A DNA stretch of 64,000 bases, taken from positions 3,348,001-3,412,000 of the forward strand of contig NZ_JAGJBZ010000002.1 of NCBI RefSeq assembly GCF_020010925.1, given 5' to 3'. This DNA is from Streptomyces griseiscabiei (lineage in GTDB: Bacteria > Actinomycetota > Actinomycetes > Streptomycetales > Streptomycetaceae). The position numbers were made by a program, and so were the translations under genes. Position 1 is the stretch's first letter, and every line of letters starts with the position of its first letter. A model generated the notes under the pieces. The model did no database searches. It was not told the origin of the DNA and worked only from the letters and a program-made list of their open reading frames with translations. This document shows positions 10,658 to 20,249 of this stretch, one piece after another.

Positions 10658-11320
10658 CTAGGCGGTGCGGTGGCGGAAGAGGAAGCGCTGGAGGCCGCTC
10701 AGCATCAGGTCGAGGGCGACGGCCACGACGGCTACCAGCACCGCGCCGCCGAGCACCTGCACCAGGTCGCGCTGGGCCAGTCCGTCGAAGACATAGCGGC
10801 CGAGGCCGCCGAAGGAGACGTACGCGGCGATGGTCGCGGTGGCGACGACCTGGATGAGCGCCAGCCGCAGGCCCGTCATGATCAAGGGGAGGGCGAGCGG
10901 CAGTTCGACCTGGAACAGGACCTGGTGGCCGCGCATGCCCTGGCCGCGTGCCGCGTCCTTCACGTCCGGGTCGACGGCCGTCATGCCCGCGTAGGTGTTG
11001 GTGACGATCGACGGGACCGCGAGGGCGACGAGAGCGACGTACACCGGCAGCATCGAGAGCCCGCCGGCCAGGAAGACCAGCACGACCAGGCCGACGGTCG
11101 GCAGGGCGCGGCCGAAGGACGCCAGGTTGATGGCGACGAAGGCGCCCTTGCCGGTGTGGCCGATGAGCAGGCCCAGCGGGAGGCCGATGGCCGCCGCGAT
11201 GAGTGTGGCGAGCAGTGAGTACTGGAGGTGCTCGGCCAGGCGGTGGGCGATGCCGTCGGAGCCGGACCACTGGGCGCCGCTGGTGAGCCAGGAGCCGAGG
11301 TTCTTGAAGAGTTCGTACAT
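10658..11320 (-). CDS. OpuC-type ABC importer permease (distal of two)
   Basis: A 220-residue inner-membrane permease with about five or six transmembrane helices. The ATPase-docking EAA-type loop reads VKDAARGQGMRGHQVLFQVELPLALP and GLGRYVFDGL lies near the end, as in OpuCD/ProW-like half-permeases. The start codon comes 1 nt after the stop of the upstream permease, so the two are translationally coupled and probably form a heterodimeric channel for the substrate delivered by the adjacent lipoprotein. Confidence 0.88.
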   Translation of the reverse strand: MYELFKNLGSWLTSGAQWSGSDGIAHRLAEHLQYSLLATLIAAAIGLPLGLLIGHTGKGAFVAINLASFGRALPTVGLVVLVFLAGGLSMLPVYVALVALAVPSIVTNTYAGMTAVDPDVKDAARGQGMRGHQVLFQVELPLALPLIMTGLRLALIQVVATATIAAYVSFGGLGRYVFDGLAQRDLVQVLGGAVLVAVVAVALDLMLSGLQRFLFRHRTA

Positions 11321-11321
11321 G

Positions 11322-11963
11322 TCAGGCTCGCCGCCTCTTCCAGGGAGTGAGGGCGTACTGCAGGGCGACCAGCGCGGCGTCCGCGACCACGGCGAGCAGC
11401 AGCGTGAGGACCACGCCCGCGATCACCGGCGTCGGGAAGTCCCGCTGGAAGCCGTCGGTGAAGAGCTGGCCGAGGCCGCCGTCGCCGATGTACGTGGCGA
11501 CCGAGACCAGGGAGATCGACATGACGGTCGCGATTCTGACCCCCGCCATGATCACGGGGAGCGCGAGCGGGAACTCGACGGTCAGGAGTGTGCGCAGCGG
11601 GCGCGTACCCATGGCCACGGCCGCCTCCTTGGTCTTCGCGGGCACCGCGTCGAGACCTTCGACCGTGTTCCGCAGCAGCACGACCAGGGTGTAGACGGTC
11701 AGGCCGATGACGGTCGTGGTGCGGGTCAGACCGCTGACGGGCAGCAGGAGCACGAAGATCGCGATCGACGGGATCGTGAACAGCACGTTCGACAGTCCGA
11801 GGAGGACGCCGCGCAGCGGGCGGACCCGGTGGGCCAGAACGGCGAGCGGAAGCGAGATCAGCAGGCCGAGGAGGACGGGCAGGAGCGCGGCCTGGAGATG
11901 GGAGATCGTGAGCGAGAGCAGGTCGTCGGTGTGGCCCGATATCCAGGACCAGTCGATGGTCAT
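11322..11963 (-). CDS. OpuC-type ABC importer permease (proximal of two)
   Basis: A 213-residue permease of the betaine/proline-betaine ABC family with about five or six hydrophobic helices. Landmarks are LSNVLFTIPSIAIFVLLLP, the cytoplasmic coupling loop TKEAAVAMGTRPLRTLLTVE followed by FPLALPVIMAG, and ATYIGDGGLGQLF. It lies 43 nt downstream of the ATPase gene and 1 nt upstream of the second permease gene. It pairs with that permease in the membrane and couples to the ATPase. Confidence 0.88.
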   Translation of the reverse strand: MTIDWSWISGHTDDLLSLTISHLQAALLPVLLGLLISLPLAVLAHRVRPLRGVLLGLSNVLFTIPSIAIFVLLLPVSGLTRTTTVIGLTVYTLVVLLRNTVEGLDAVPAKTKEAAVAMGTRPLRTLLTVEFPLALPVIMAGVRIATVMSISLVSVATYIGDGGLGQLFTDGFQRDFPTPVIAGVVLTLLLAVVADAALVALQYALTPWKRRRA

Positions 11964-12006
11964 GCGGCTCTACCTTCTTTGCTCGTCTCATGACGGGGCA
12001 CAGGCA

Positions 12007-13041
12007 TCAGGCGGCCCGCCGTGCGTCGGTGTGCGCCTGTCCGGCGTGCTGGTTGATGTCATCGCGCGAGGTGACACCGGTGAGCACACCTTCGGGGTCG
12101 ACACGGGCGACCAGGCCGGTGGGGGAGGCGACGGCCTCGTCGAGCGCGGCGAGCAGGGAGTCGGAGTCCTTCAGGGGGCGGACGGGCACGTCGCCGTCGC
12201 CCGACTTCCAGTGCTGCGGCCTGCGGGCCTCGTCGAGTACGAGGCTCCAGGTGCCGCCCTCGGGAGCCGGGCCCTGCGGGACGTCCTTGAGGGTCCTGAG
12301 CGAGAGCAGCTTCAGGCCGCGCTCGGCGCCGAGGAACCCGGCCACGAAGTCGTCGGCCGGCCGGGCGAGCAGTTCGGCGGGTGTGGCGCACTGGACGAGA
12401 TGGCCACCGGTGCGGAAGACGGCGATACGGTCGCCGAGACGTACGGCCTCGTCGATGTCATGCGTGACGAAGACGATGGTCTTGTTCAACTCCTTCTGGA
12501 GCCGCAGCAGTTCGTCCTGGAGCTGGGTGCGTACCACGGGGTCGACCGCGCCGAAGGGCTCGTCCATGAGCAGCACGGGCGGGTCGGCGGCGAGCGCGCG
12601 GGCCACACCGACACGCTGCTGCTGGCCGCCGGAGAGCTGGTGGGGGTAGCGCTTGCCGGCGTCGGCGGAGAGGCCGACCGTCTCAAGCAGCTCGGCGGCC
12701 CTGGCGCGGGCCTTGCGACGGCCGTGGCCGAGCAGCAGCGGCACCGTGGCGATGTTGTCGAGCACCGTGCGGTGCGGGAAGAGCCCGGACTGCTGGATGA
12801 CGTACCCGATGGAGCGGCGCAGTTCCGCCGCGTCCTGCTTGGTGACGTCCTTCCCGCCGACTCGGATGGTGCCGGAGGTGGGATCCACCATGCGGTTGAC
12901 CATGCGCAGGGTGGTGGTCTTGCCACAGCCGGAGGAACCGACCAGGACGGTCACGCCGCCTTCCGGCATGTCCAGGGTGAGGTCGTGCACCGCTGTCGTC
13001 CCATTGGGGAACCGCTTGTGGACCGCGTCGAATTGGATCAT
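12007..13041 (-). CDS. OpuC-type ABC importer ATPase with CBS-like tail
   Basis: A 344-residue ATP-binding subunit, first gene of the importer operon. Walker A GSSGCGKTTT, Q-loop IQQSG, signature LSGGQQQRVGVARALA, Walker B VLLMDEPFGAVDP and the H-loop FVTHD are all intact. The C-terminal 100 residues include a CBS-like segment (PTGLVARVDPEGVLTGVTSRDDI), the domain that senses ionic strength in OpuA-type ATPases; only one CBS motif is clear. The ATG at 13041, preceded by GGGA, is preferred over an ATG 33 nt further upstream without a ribosome-binding site. A near-perfect 18-bp palindrome lies 20 nt upstream of the start. Confidence 0.9.
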   Translation of the reverse strand: MIQFDAVHKRFPNGTTAVHDLTLDMPEGGVTVLVGSSGCGKTTTLRMVNRMVDPTSGTIRVGGKDVTKQDAAELRRSIGYVIQQSGLFPHRTVLDNIATVPLLLGHGRRKARARAAELLETVGLSADAGKRYPHQLSGGQQQRVGVARALAADPPVLLMDEPFGAVDPVVRTQLQDELLRLQKELNKTIVFVTHDIDEAVRLGDRIAVFRTGGHLVQCATPAELLARPADDFVAGFLGAERGLKLLSLRTLKDVPQGPAPEGGTWSLVLDEARRPQHWKSGDGDVPVRPLKDSDSLLAALDEAVASPTGLVARVDPEGVLTGVTSRDDINQHAGQAHTDARRAA

Positions 13042-13060
13042 GAGTTGTCCCTTGCCCGGG

Positions 13061-13078
13061 CTGCATAACGTCATGCAG
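13061..13078. promoter_or_regulatory. 18-bp palindromic operator before the importer operon
   Basis: CTGCATAACGTCATGCAG has CTGCAT/ATGCAG arms and only two mismatched central positions. It sits 20 bp upstream of the importer ATPase start, in the intergenic region shared with the divergent lyase-like gene, and is a likely repressor site. The regulator is not in the immediate neighbourhood. Confidence 0.5.
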
Positions 13079-13089
13079 AGTTCATCGCG

Positions 13090-13106
13090 TCTGAATAACT
13101 TGTCAA
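13090..13106 (-). promoter_or_regulatory. TTGACA box followed by TTATTCAGA, motif shared with the hutU promoter
   Basis: Read on the minus strand, TTGACA is followed 2 nt later by TTATTCAGA. The hutU upstream region (14709-14729) has TTGACT followed 5 nt later by the same TTATTCAGA. TTGACA could be the -35 box of the importer promoter, but no good -10 box is seen at the right distance. The repetition suggests common control of importer and hut genes. Confidence 0.4.
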
Positions 13107-13183
13107 CGGTTCGGCGCCAATCCGTCGTGGCGAGCGATCGATGGACGAGAAGAAGTGTCCATATAGGGGAGGTTTTGGAAGCA

Positions 13184-14692
13184 ATGTCGTCTCAGATTGT
13201 GGACACTTCGAAAGTGAGGCGCGGCGGTTCCGTCGTCCTCGACGGTGTCGCCCTCGACGTCCTGGATGTCGTCCGACTCGCCGACGGCTCCGCACGGCCG
13301 CTGGTCGACGACCACGCGATGGGGCGGATGGCCGACGTCTGGGAGGCCGCCCGCCGGATCGCCGCCGGCGGACGCGTCTACGGCCGCTCCACCGGCGTGG
13401 GCGCCAACCGCGACGAGGGCGTGCCCGCCGAGGAGGCCGCCGCGCACGGCCTGCGGTTGCTGCGCAGCCACGCCGGCGCCATCGGCGAGGAACTCCCCGC
13501 CCGGCAGGTGCGCGCGATGCTCGCCGTGCGCGCCAATCAGCTCCTCGCCGGCGGCGCGGGACTGCGCCCCGGCGTCGTCACCGCCCTGTGCGAGGCGCTG
13601 GAGAGCGGGGCGTATCCGGCCGTCAACGAGTTCGGCTCGGTGGGCACCGGAGACCTCGCGGCCCTGGCGCAGGTGGGGCTGGCACTGGCGGGGGAGCATC
13701 CCTGGCTCGGCGACGGCGCCCCCGAGCCCCAGCTCCTCGACAACAACGACGCCCTGGCCCTCATCAGCAGCAACGCTCTCACTCTCGGCCAGTCCGCCCT
13801 GGCCGTACGCGAGCTGCGCGGACTGCTGGAGGCCACCCAGGTCGTCGCGGCGCTCTCCCTGCTGGCCGTGGACGGCTCGCACGAGGCGTACGCGGCCCCC
13901 GTCCACGAGGCCCGCCCGCACCGCGGTTCCGGCGAGGTCGCCCGCCGGATGCGGGAACTGGTCGGAGCCGAGGACCGGCCCGTCGCCCCTCTCGGACGCC
14001 TCCAGGATCCGTACGGCTTCCGTTGCCTGCCCCAGATCCACGGCCCGGCGCACGAGGCCGCCGACGCCCTGGAGGCCGTGCTCGGCGTCGAGATCAACGC
14101 CGCCGCCGAGAACCCCCTCATCTGCCCCGAAGATCAGGCGGCCTATCACCACGGCGGCTTCTACCAGGCCCAACTCGCCCTCGCCCTGGACCACTTCAGG
14201 CTCGCGCTGGTCCAGGTCGCCCGGCTGTCCACCGCTCGGCTCTCCACCCTGAACGAACCCGCCTACACGCGCCTGCGGCCCTTCCTCGCGGAGGATCGGC
14301 CCGGCTCCTCCGGTGTGATGATCCTGGAGTACGCCGCCGGGGCCGCCCTCGGTGACCTGCGCGCCTTCTCCGCCCCCGCCTCGCTCGGCCACGCTGTACT
14401 CTCCCGGGGCGTCGAGGAACAGGCCAGCTTCGCCTCGCTCGCCGCCCGGCAGACGCTGCGGGCGTGCGGCGCGTACCGGCTCGTCGTCGGCTGCGAACTC
14501 GTCGCCGCCGTACGGGCGCTGCGCCAGCGCGACCTGAAGCCGGACCCCGAGCTGCCCGTCGGGCGGGCGCTGGACCTGGCCGCGTCGGTGCTCGACGCCG
14601 AGCACGCCGACCGGTCGCTCACGGACGACGTCAGCGCGGCGGCCCAACTGCTGGACCGGTTCACGGGCATCTGGCGGGGTGACGGGACGTGA
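13184..14692 (+). CDS. histidine/aromatic ammonia-lyase family protein lacking the canonical MIO triad
   Basis: A 502-residue member of the HAL/PAL superfamily. Conserved landmarks include the catalytic tyrosine region VYGRSTGVGAN, FRCLPQIHGPAHEAADAL and GVEINAAAENPLI. The catalytic MIO cofactor normally forms autocatalytically from Ala-Ser-Gly in GSVGASGDL; here the segment reads FGSVGTGDLAAL, giving Gly154-Thr155-Gly156 or a one-residue deletion. A standard MIO enzyme is therefore doubtful. MIO-less relatives such as ergothionase eliminate trimethylamine from histidine betaines. The ATG at 13184 has GGGGAGG upstream; a TTG at 13175 is possible. It is divergent from a betaine importer and upstream of hutU. 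The family call is firm, the reaction is not. Confidence 0.85.
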   Translation: MSSQIVDTSKVRRGGSVVLDGVALDVLDVVRLADGSARPLVDDHAMGRMADVWEAARRIAAGGRVYGRSTGVGANRDEGVPAEEAAAHGLRLLRSHAGAIGEELPARQVRAMLAVRANQLLAGGAGLRPGVVTALCEALESGAYPAVNEFGSVGTGDLAALAQVGLALAGEHPWLGDGAPEPQLLDNNDALALISSNALTLGQSALAVRELRGLLEATQVVAALSLLAVDGSHEAYAAPVHEARPHRGSGEVARRMRELVGAEDRPVAPLGRLQDPYGFRCLPQIHGPAHEAADALEAVLGVEINAAAENPLICPEDQAAYHHGGFYQAQLALALDHFRLALVQVARLSTARLSTLNEPAYTRLRPFLAEDRPGSSGVMILEYAAGAALGDLRAFSAPASLGHAVLSRGVEEQASFASLAARQTLRACGAYRLVVGCELVAAVRALRQRDLKPDPELPVGRALDLAASVLDAEHADRSLTDDVSAAAQLLDRFTGIWRGDGT

Positions 14693-14708
14693 TCCCTTCA
14701 CCGAGGTG

Positions 14709-14737
14709 TTGACTGGAATTATTCAGAAATGCAAGAT
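14709..14737 (+). promoter_or_regulatory. probable promoter of the hutU operon
   Basis: TTGACT (14709-14714) and CAAGAT (14732-14737) are separated by 17 nt, a vegetative-type promoter 57 nt before the hutU start. The spacer contains TTATTCAGA, also present before the importer operon. The region is markedly AT-richer than its surroundings. Confidence 0.5.
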
Positions 14738-14793
14738 GTGAATATCTCTAACCAAGAGCTGTTGGTGACACACTCATCCGCCAGGAGGCTGCC

Positions 14794-16454
<1,661 letters not shown>

Positions 16455-16458
<4 letters not shown>

Positions 16459-17720
16459 CGTTGGGCGGCACCTCTGGGACTGTCCAGGGCCACAACAACA
16501 CGACTTCCTTCCATGAGATGTGGCGGGACCTTGCACCCATCGGGCGGCACCCCGACTCCGGTGGATATCGGCGCTTCGCGTGGACCGGTGCGGATGCCGA
16601 GTGCCGGGCCTGGTTCGAGGAGCAGGCGCGGGACCGGGGCCTGGACTACGAGGTCGACCGCAACGGCAACCAGTGGGCCTGGCTCGGCGATCCCACGGCA
16701 GGGGATGCCGTGGTCACCGGCTCGCACCTGGACTCGGTGCCCGACGGCGGGGCCTTCGACGGGCCTTTGGGGGTGGTGTCGTCGTTCGCCGCGCTCGATG
16801 AACTCCGCGCCCGGGGCGCCCAGTTCGACAAGCCTTTCGCCATCGTCAACTTCGGTGATGAGGAGGGGGCGCGGTTCGGGCTGGCCTGTGCCGGGTCACG
16901 GTTGGCTGCGGGTCAGCTGACCGTCGAGCAGGCACACCGGCTGACCGACGCCGACGGAATCACCCTGCCCCGGGCGATGGAGGCCGCCGGCTACGACCCT
17001 GAGGCCATCGGGGCGGACCCCGAGCGGCTGGCCCGGATCGGGGCGTTCGTCGAACTCCACGTCGAGCAGGGCCGGGCCCTGGACCTGTCCGGGGACGCGG
17101 TCGGCATCGCGAGTGCCATCTGGCCGCACGGGCGGTGGCGGTTCGACTTCCGGGGCGAGGCCAACCACGCCGGCACCACCCGCCTGGCCGACCGCCGCGA
17201 CCCGATGCTGTCCTACGCCCAGACCGTCCTGGCCGCCCGTCACCAGGCCCAGCTCGCCGGGGCGGTGGCCACCTTCGGCAAGATCTCCGTCGAACCCAAC
17301 GGTGTCAACGCCATCCCCTCCCTGGTGCGTGGCTGGCTCGACTCCCGCGCCGCCGACCAGGAAAGCCTCGACACAGTGGTCGGCGGGATCGAGGAGGCCG
17401 CCCGCGACTACGCCCAGGCGCATGGCATCGATCTGGACATCGTCCGGGAGTCCTTCACCCCGGTCGTGGAGTTCGACCACGCCCTGCGCACCGAACTCGC
17501 CCGCATCCTGGGCAAGGACACCGGTCTGACGGTCCCGGTCCTGGGCACCGGTGCCGGACACGACGCCGGGATCCTCTCCGGGACCGTCCCGACCGCCATG
17601 CTGTTCGTGCGCAACCCCACCGGCATCTCCCACTCCCCGGCCGAACACGCCGCCGAGGACGACTGCCTGACCGGAGTGAGCGCCCTCGCCGACATCCTGG
17701 AAGGGCTGGCCCGCAGGTGA
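16455..17720 (+). CDS. M20 family amidohydrolase (allantoate/N-carbamoyl-amino-acid hydrolase type) in the hut operon
   Basis: A 421-residue binuclear-metal amidohydrolase of the allantoate amidohydrolase/hydantoinase-carbamoylase family. Metal-site motifs are [26 protein letters not shown] and [11 protein letters not shown]; the dimerisation (lid) domain with [11 protein letters not shown] follows. The GTG start overlaps the hutU stop by 4 nt and the gene's stop overlaps the hutF start. Inside a hut operon with hutF and no hutG, it may remove the formyl group from N-formylglutamate, or a carbamoyl group from N-carbamoylglutamate if the pathway runs through hydantoin-type intermediates. Allantoate itself is unlikely in this context. 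Confidence 0.88.
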
Positions 17721-19054
17721 CATCGACGACCTACTGGCTCGAACACGCCTGGCTCGACACCCACGTCGAGCCCGGCGTGACCCTGACCGTGACGGACGGC
17801 CGCATCACCGCCGTCCGCCAGAACCTCGACACCCCGCCGCCCGGCGCAGTGGTCCTGCGCGGCCTCACCCTGCCCGGCCTGGCCAACGCCCACAGCCATG
17901 CCTTCCACCGGGCCCTGCGCTCCACCGTCCAGGTCGGCTCCGGCACCTTCTGGACCTGGCGGGAAGTCATGTACCGGGTGGCGGACCGGCTCACCCCCGA
18001 CACCTACCACGCCCTCGCGCGTGCGGTGTACGCGGAGATGGCGCTCGCCGGGATCACGGCCGTCGGCGAGTTCCACTACGTCCACCACGCCCCCGGCGGC
18101 ACCCCCTACACCGACCCCAACGCCATGGGCGAAGCCCTCATCGCCGCCGCCGACGACGCCGGCATCCGCATCACCCTCCTCGACACCGCCTACCTCTCCG
18201 CCGGCTTCGGCAAGGCCCCCGATACCCACCAACTCCGCTTCTCCGACCACACAGCCGACGCCTGGGCCGAACGCGCCTCCCTCCTCAAGGACCGGGACCA
18301 CGCGAGGATCGGCGCCGCGATCCACTCCGTACGCGCCGTCCCCGCCGGCCAGCTGGCGACCGTCGCACACTGGGCCCAGGAACGCCACGCCCCGCTCCAC
18401 GTCCACCTCTCCGAGCAGACGGCCGAGAACGACGCCTGCCACCAGACCCACGGCTGCACCCCCACCCGCCTCCTGGCCGACCACGGCGTCCTGGGCCCCC
18501 GCACCACCGGCGTCCACAACACCCACCTCACCACCACCGACATCACCCTGATCGGCGACACCGGCACCGGCACCTGCATGTGCCCCACCACCGAACGCGA
18601 CCTCGCCGACGGCATCGGACCGGCCGTAGCCCTCCAGCAAGCCGGCTCACCCCTTTCCCTGGGCTCCGACAGCCACGCGGTCATCGACCTCCTCGAAGAA
18701 GCCCGCGCGATGGAGCTGAACGAACGGCTGCGCACCCGCACCCGCGGCCACTGGACAGCCGCCGCCCTCCTGCGCGCGGCCTCCGCCGACGGCCACACCG
18801 CGCTCGGCTGGGACCAGGCCGGCACCCTGGAGACGGGCGCGCTCGCCGACTTCACCACCCTCGCGCTCGACACGGTCAGGACAGCGGGGCCGCTGCCACG
18901 GCTCGGCGCGGAGACCGCGGTATTCGCCGCGTCGGCAGCGGACGTGACCCACACAGTGACCGCGGGACGGCACGTCGTACGCGACGGGACACACACACGC
19001 GTCCCGGACGTGCCACAAGCCCTCGCGCACGCCATCGCAGCACTCCGCGGATGA
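17717..19054 (+). CDS. hutF: formimidoylglutamate deiminase
   Basis: A 445-residue amidohydrolase-superfamily enzyme converting N-formimino-glutamate to N-formylglutamate and ammonia. Zinc-site motifs are LANAHSHAFHRAL, HVHLSEQTAEN and LSLGSDSHAVIDLLEEARAMEL, the last being characteristic of HutF. The GTG start overlaps the preceding stop (GTGA). It is the last gene of the hutU-M20-hutF operon. Imidazolonepropionase (hutI), needed to make its substrate from the HutU product, does not follow; instead a convergent hutD lies 115 nt downstream. Confidence 0.92.
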   Translation: MTSTTYWLEHAWLDTHVEPGVTLTVTDGRITAVRQNLDTPPPGAVVLRGLTLPGLANAHSHAFHRALRSTVQVGSGTFWTWREVMYRVADRLTPDTYHALARAVYAEMALAGITAVGEFHYVHHAPGGTPYTDPNAMGEALIAAADDAGIRITLLDTAYLSAGFGKAPDTHQLRFSDHTADAWAERASLLKDRDHARIGAAIHSVRAVPAGQLATVAHWAQERHAPLHVHLSEQTAENDACHQTHGCTPTRLLADHGVLGPRTTGVHNTHLTTTDITLIGDTGTGTCMCPTTERDLADGIGPAVALQQAGSPLSLGSDSHAVIDLLEEARAMELNERLRTRTRGHWTAAALLRAASADGHTALGWDQAGTLETGALADFTTLALDTVRTAGPLPRLGAETAVFAASAADVTHTVTAGRHVVRDGTHTRVPDVPQALAHAIAALRG

Positions 19055-19169
19055 CCCGCGAGCCCGTTCTCGCCTCAAAGCCCGCCACCTGCCACCTGCA
19101 ACGTGCCACCCGCATCCCCGTGCGACCGGCGCTCACATACCCCCAAAGGCCGGCCGCCGACTCCCACCA

Positions 19170-19784
19170 TCAACCAGCCGCGGTGATCCTGATCTCGGCC
19201 ACCGTGCCGTCGCCCCGTAGCGTCAGAGCGCCCGGGCTTTCGTGACGGACGCAGTCAAGACGGCCAAGTGCCGTTTCCTGCCCGTCCGGTCCGCTGACCA
19301 CGATCCCCTCGGTGACGGCCATGACGAGCAGGATCTCGCCCGCCGCGCAGGCCAGCTCCCACCCCTGCGCGGCGGTGATGGTGTCCATGTGCACCTGCGC
19401 TCTCGCCCGGCCCCTGCGAGTCATGACATTCATGTCGCGCACGGCGCCCCCCTCCAGCCGACAGTCCGTCGTCGCGTCTCCGGAGAAGGCGAACGGGCTC
19501 AACGGGCCGACCGGATGTGAGGTCCCGTCCACGGTCAACACCATGCCTACGCCCTCGACCAGGGTGATCACGCGGTCGATCCCGGGAAAGGCCGAGAAGG
19601 AGCCTCCCGCGTCCACGTCCGCGACACTCACCCGCCAGTCGAAGCCGTCGCCGCGCTCCGCCGGAGCCGGTGGCACGGGCGCGGAGGTGCGTACGTCGCC
19701 CGACGCAACTTCCCTGGTCGTACCACCGCCGTTCTTCCACGGCATGCTGCGGTATTCGCTCCAGCGCAGAACATCTCCGGCCAT
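19170..19784 (-). CDS. hutD: HutD/Ves family protein
   Basis: A 204-residue bicupin of the HutD (Ves) family. The signature opening is present (YRSMPWKNGGGTTREVA), as are FDWRVSVADVDAGGSFSAFPGIDR and GGAVRDMNVMTRRG. HutD occurs in hut loci of many bacteria and has been proposed to limit histidine-pathway flux by binding a pathway intermediate such as formylglutamate; it has no proven enzymatic role. AAGGAGG 9 nt upstream fixes the ATG at 19784. It is convergent with hutF. The leader is an exceptionally purine-rich tract. Confidence 0.9.
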   Translation of the reverse strand: MAGDVLRWSEYRSMPWKNGGGTTREVASGDVRTSAPVPPAPAERGDGFDWRVSVADVDAGGSFSAFPGIDRVITLVEGVGMVLTVDGTSHPVGPLSPFAFSGDATTDCRLEGGAVRDMNVMTRRGRARAQVHMDTITAAQGWELACAAGEILLVMAVTEGIVVSGPDGQETALGRLDCVRHESPGALTLRGDGTVAEIRITAAG

Positions 19785-19793
19785 CCGCCGCCA

Positions 19794-19846
19794 CCTCCTT
19801 CTTCTTCTTCTGTTTTCTTCTGTCTTCTTTTTCTTCGTCTTCGTCC
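19794..19846 (-). repeat. polypurine tract in the hutD leader
   Basis: On the minus strand about 53 nt are almost only A and G, rich in AAG/AGA triplets, and lead directly into the hutD ribosome-binding site. This is striking in a genome of this GC content. It may keep the leader unstructured; alternatively it is a simple-sequence expansion. Confidence 0.55.
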
Positions 19847-20037
19847 ACTTCGGGCACGTGATCACTGAGCCCGGGCCCAGCCTACGTGTCGGCCAGGGAG
19901 CGGCTGTTCAGCTCAGCTGACCGTCCGATGTACGGTCGGACCGAGAGGAAGGGCCTGATTTCCGGGACTCCGGGACACCGTCGCCCGCGCGCGAGCCTGG
20001 AACAGCTGTCCGTGCCGACGCTGATGCCTCCTGGGTG

Positions 20038-20054
20038 CATCCACCGGGTGGATG
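20038..20054. promoter_or_regulatory. CATCCAC-CGG-GTGGATG inverted repeat upstream of the MFS gene
   Basis: Perfect 7-bp arms around a 3-nt spacer, about 200 bp before the transporter start. The 9-mer GTGGATGAC at its right end recurs in the palindrome before the ring-cleavage operon, hinting that the nearby LysR regulator binds both. Confidence 0.4.
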
Positions 20055-20249
20055 ACCCGGATACGGGATTCGGATCGCTCCGAGGATGGTGGCGGGGCGC
20101 CGGGCAGCCCATAGTCGTCCCTACCCGCACCCCCCGCTGACCGGACCAGCGGCTGGCGTGCGGCCCGTCCTCCCTGCATGCCGGGCGCCCGTCGGCGCCT
20201 GTGAAAGGCATGCCCGCTCCCGCACCACCACCGTCCCCATGGAGTCGCC

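Larger units (their letters stand above)
19785..20249. other. intergenic region between hutD and the MFS transporter
   Basis: No gene is seen in these 465 nt. They contain the purine-rich hutD leader, a 6-bp inverted repeat GTCCGA/TCGGAC with a 7-nt spacer (19923-19941), and the CATCCAC/GTGGATG inverted repeat at 20038-20054. Confidence 0.6.

Noticed and set aside
12653..13183. Upstream extension of the ammonia-lyase-like frame
   Set aside because: It lies antisense to the importer ATPase, whose motifs are certain, and the ATG at 13184 gives the family-typical length.
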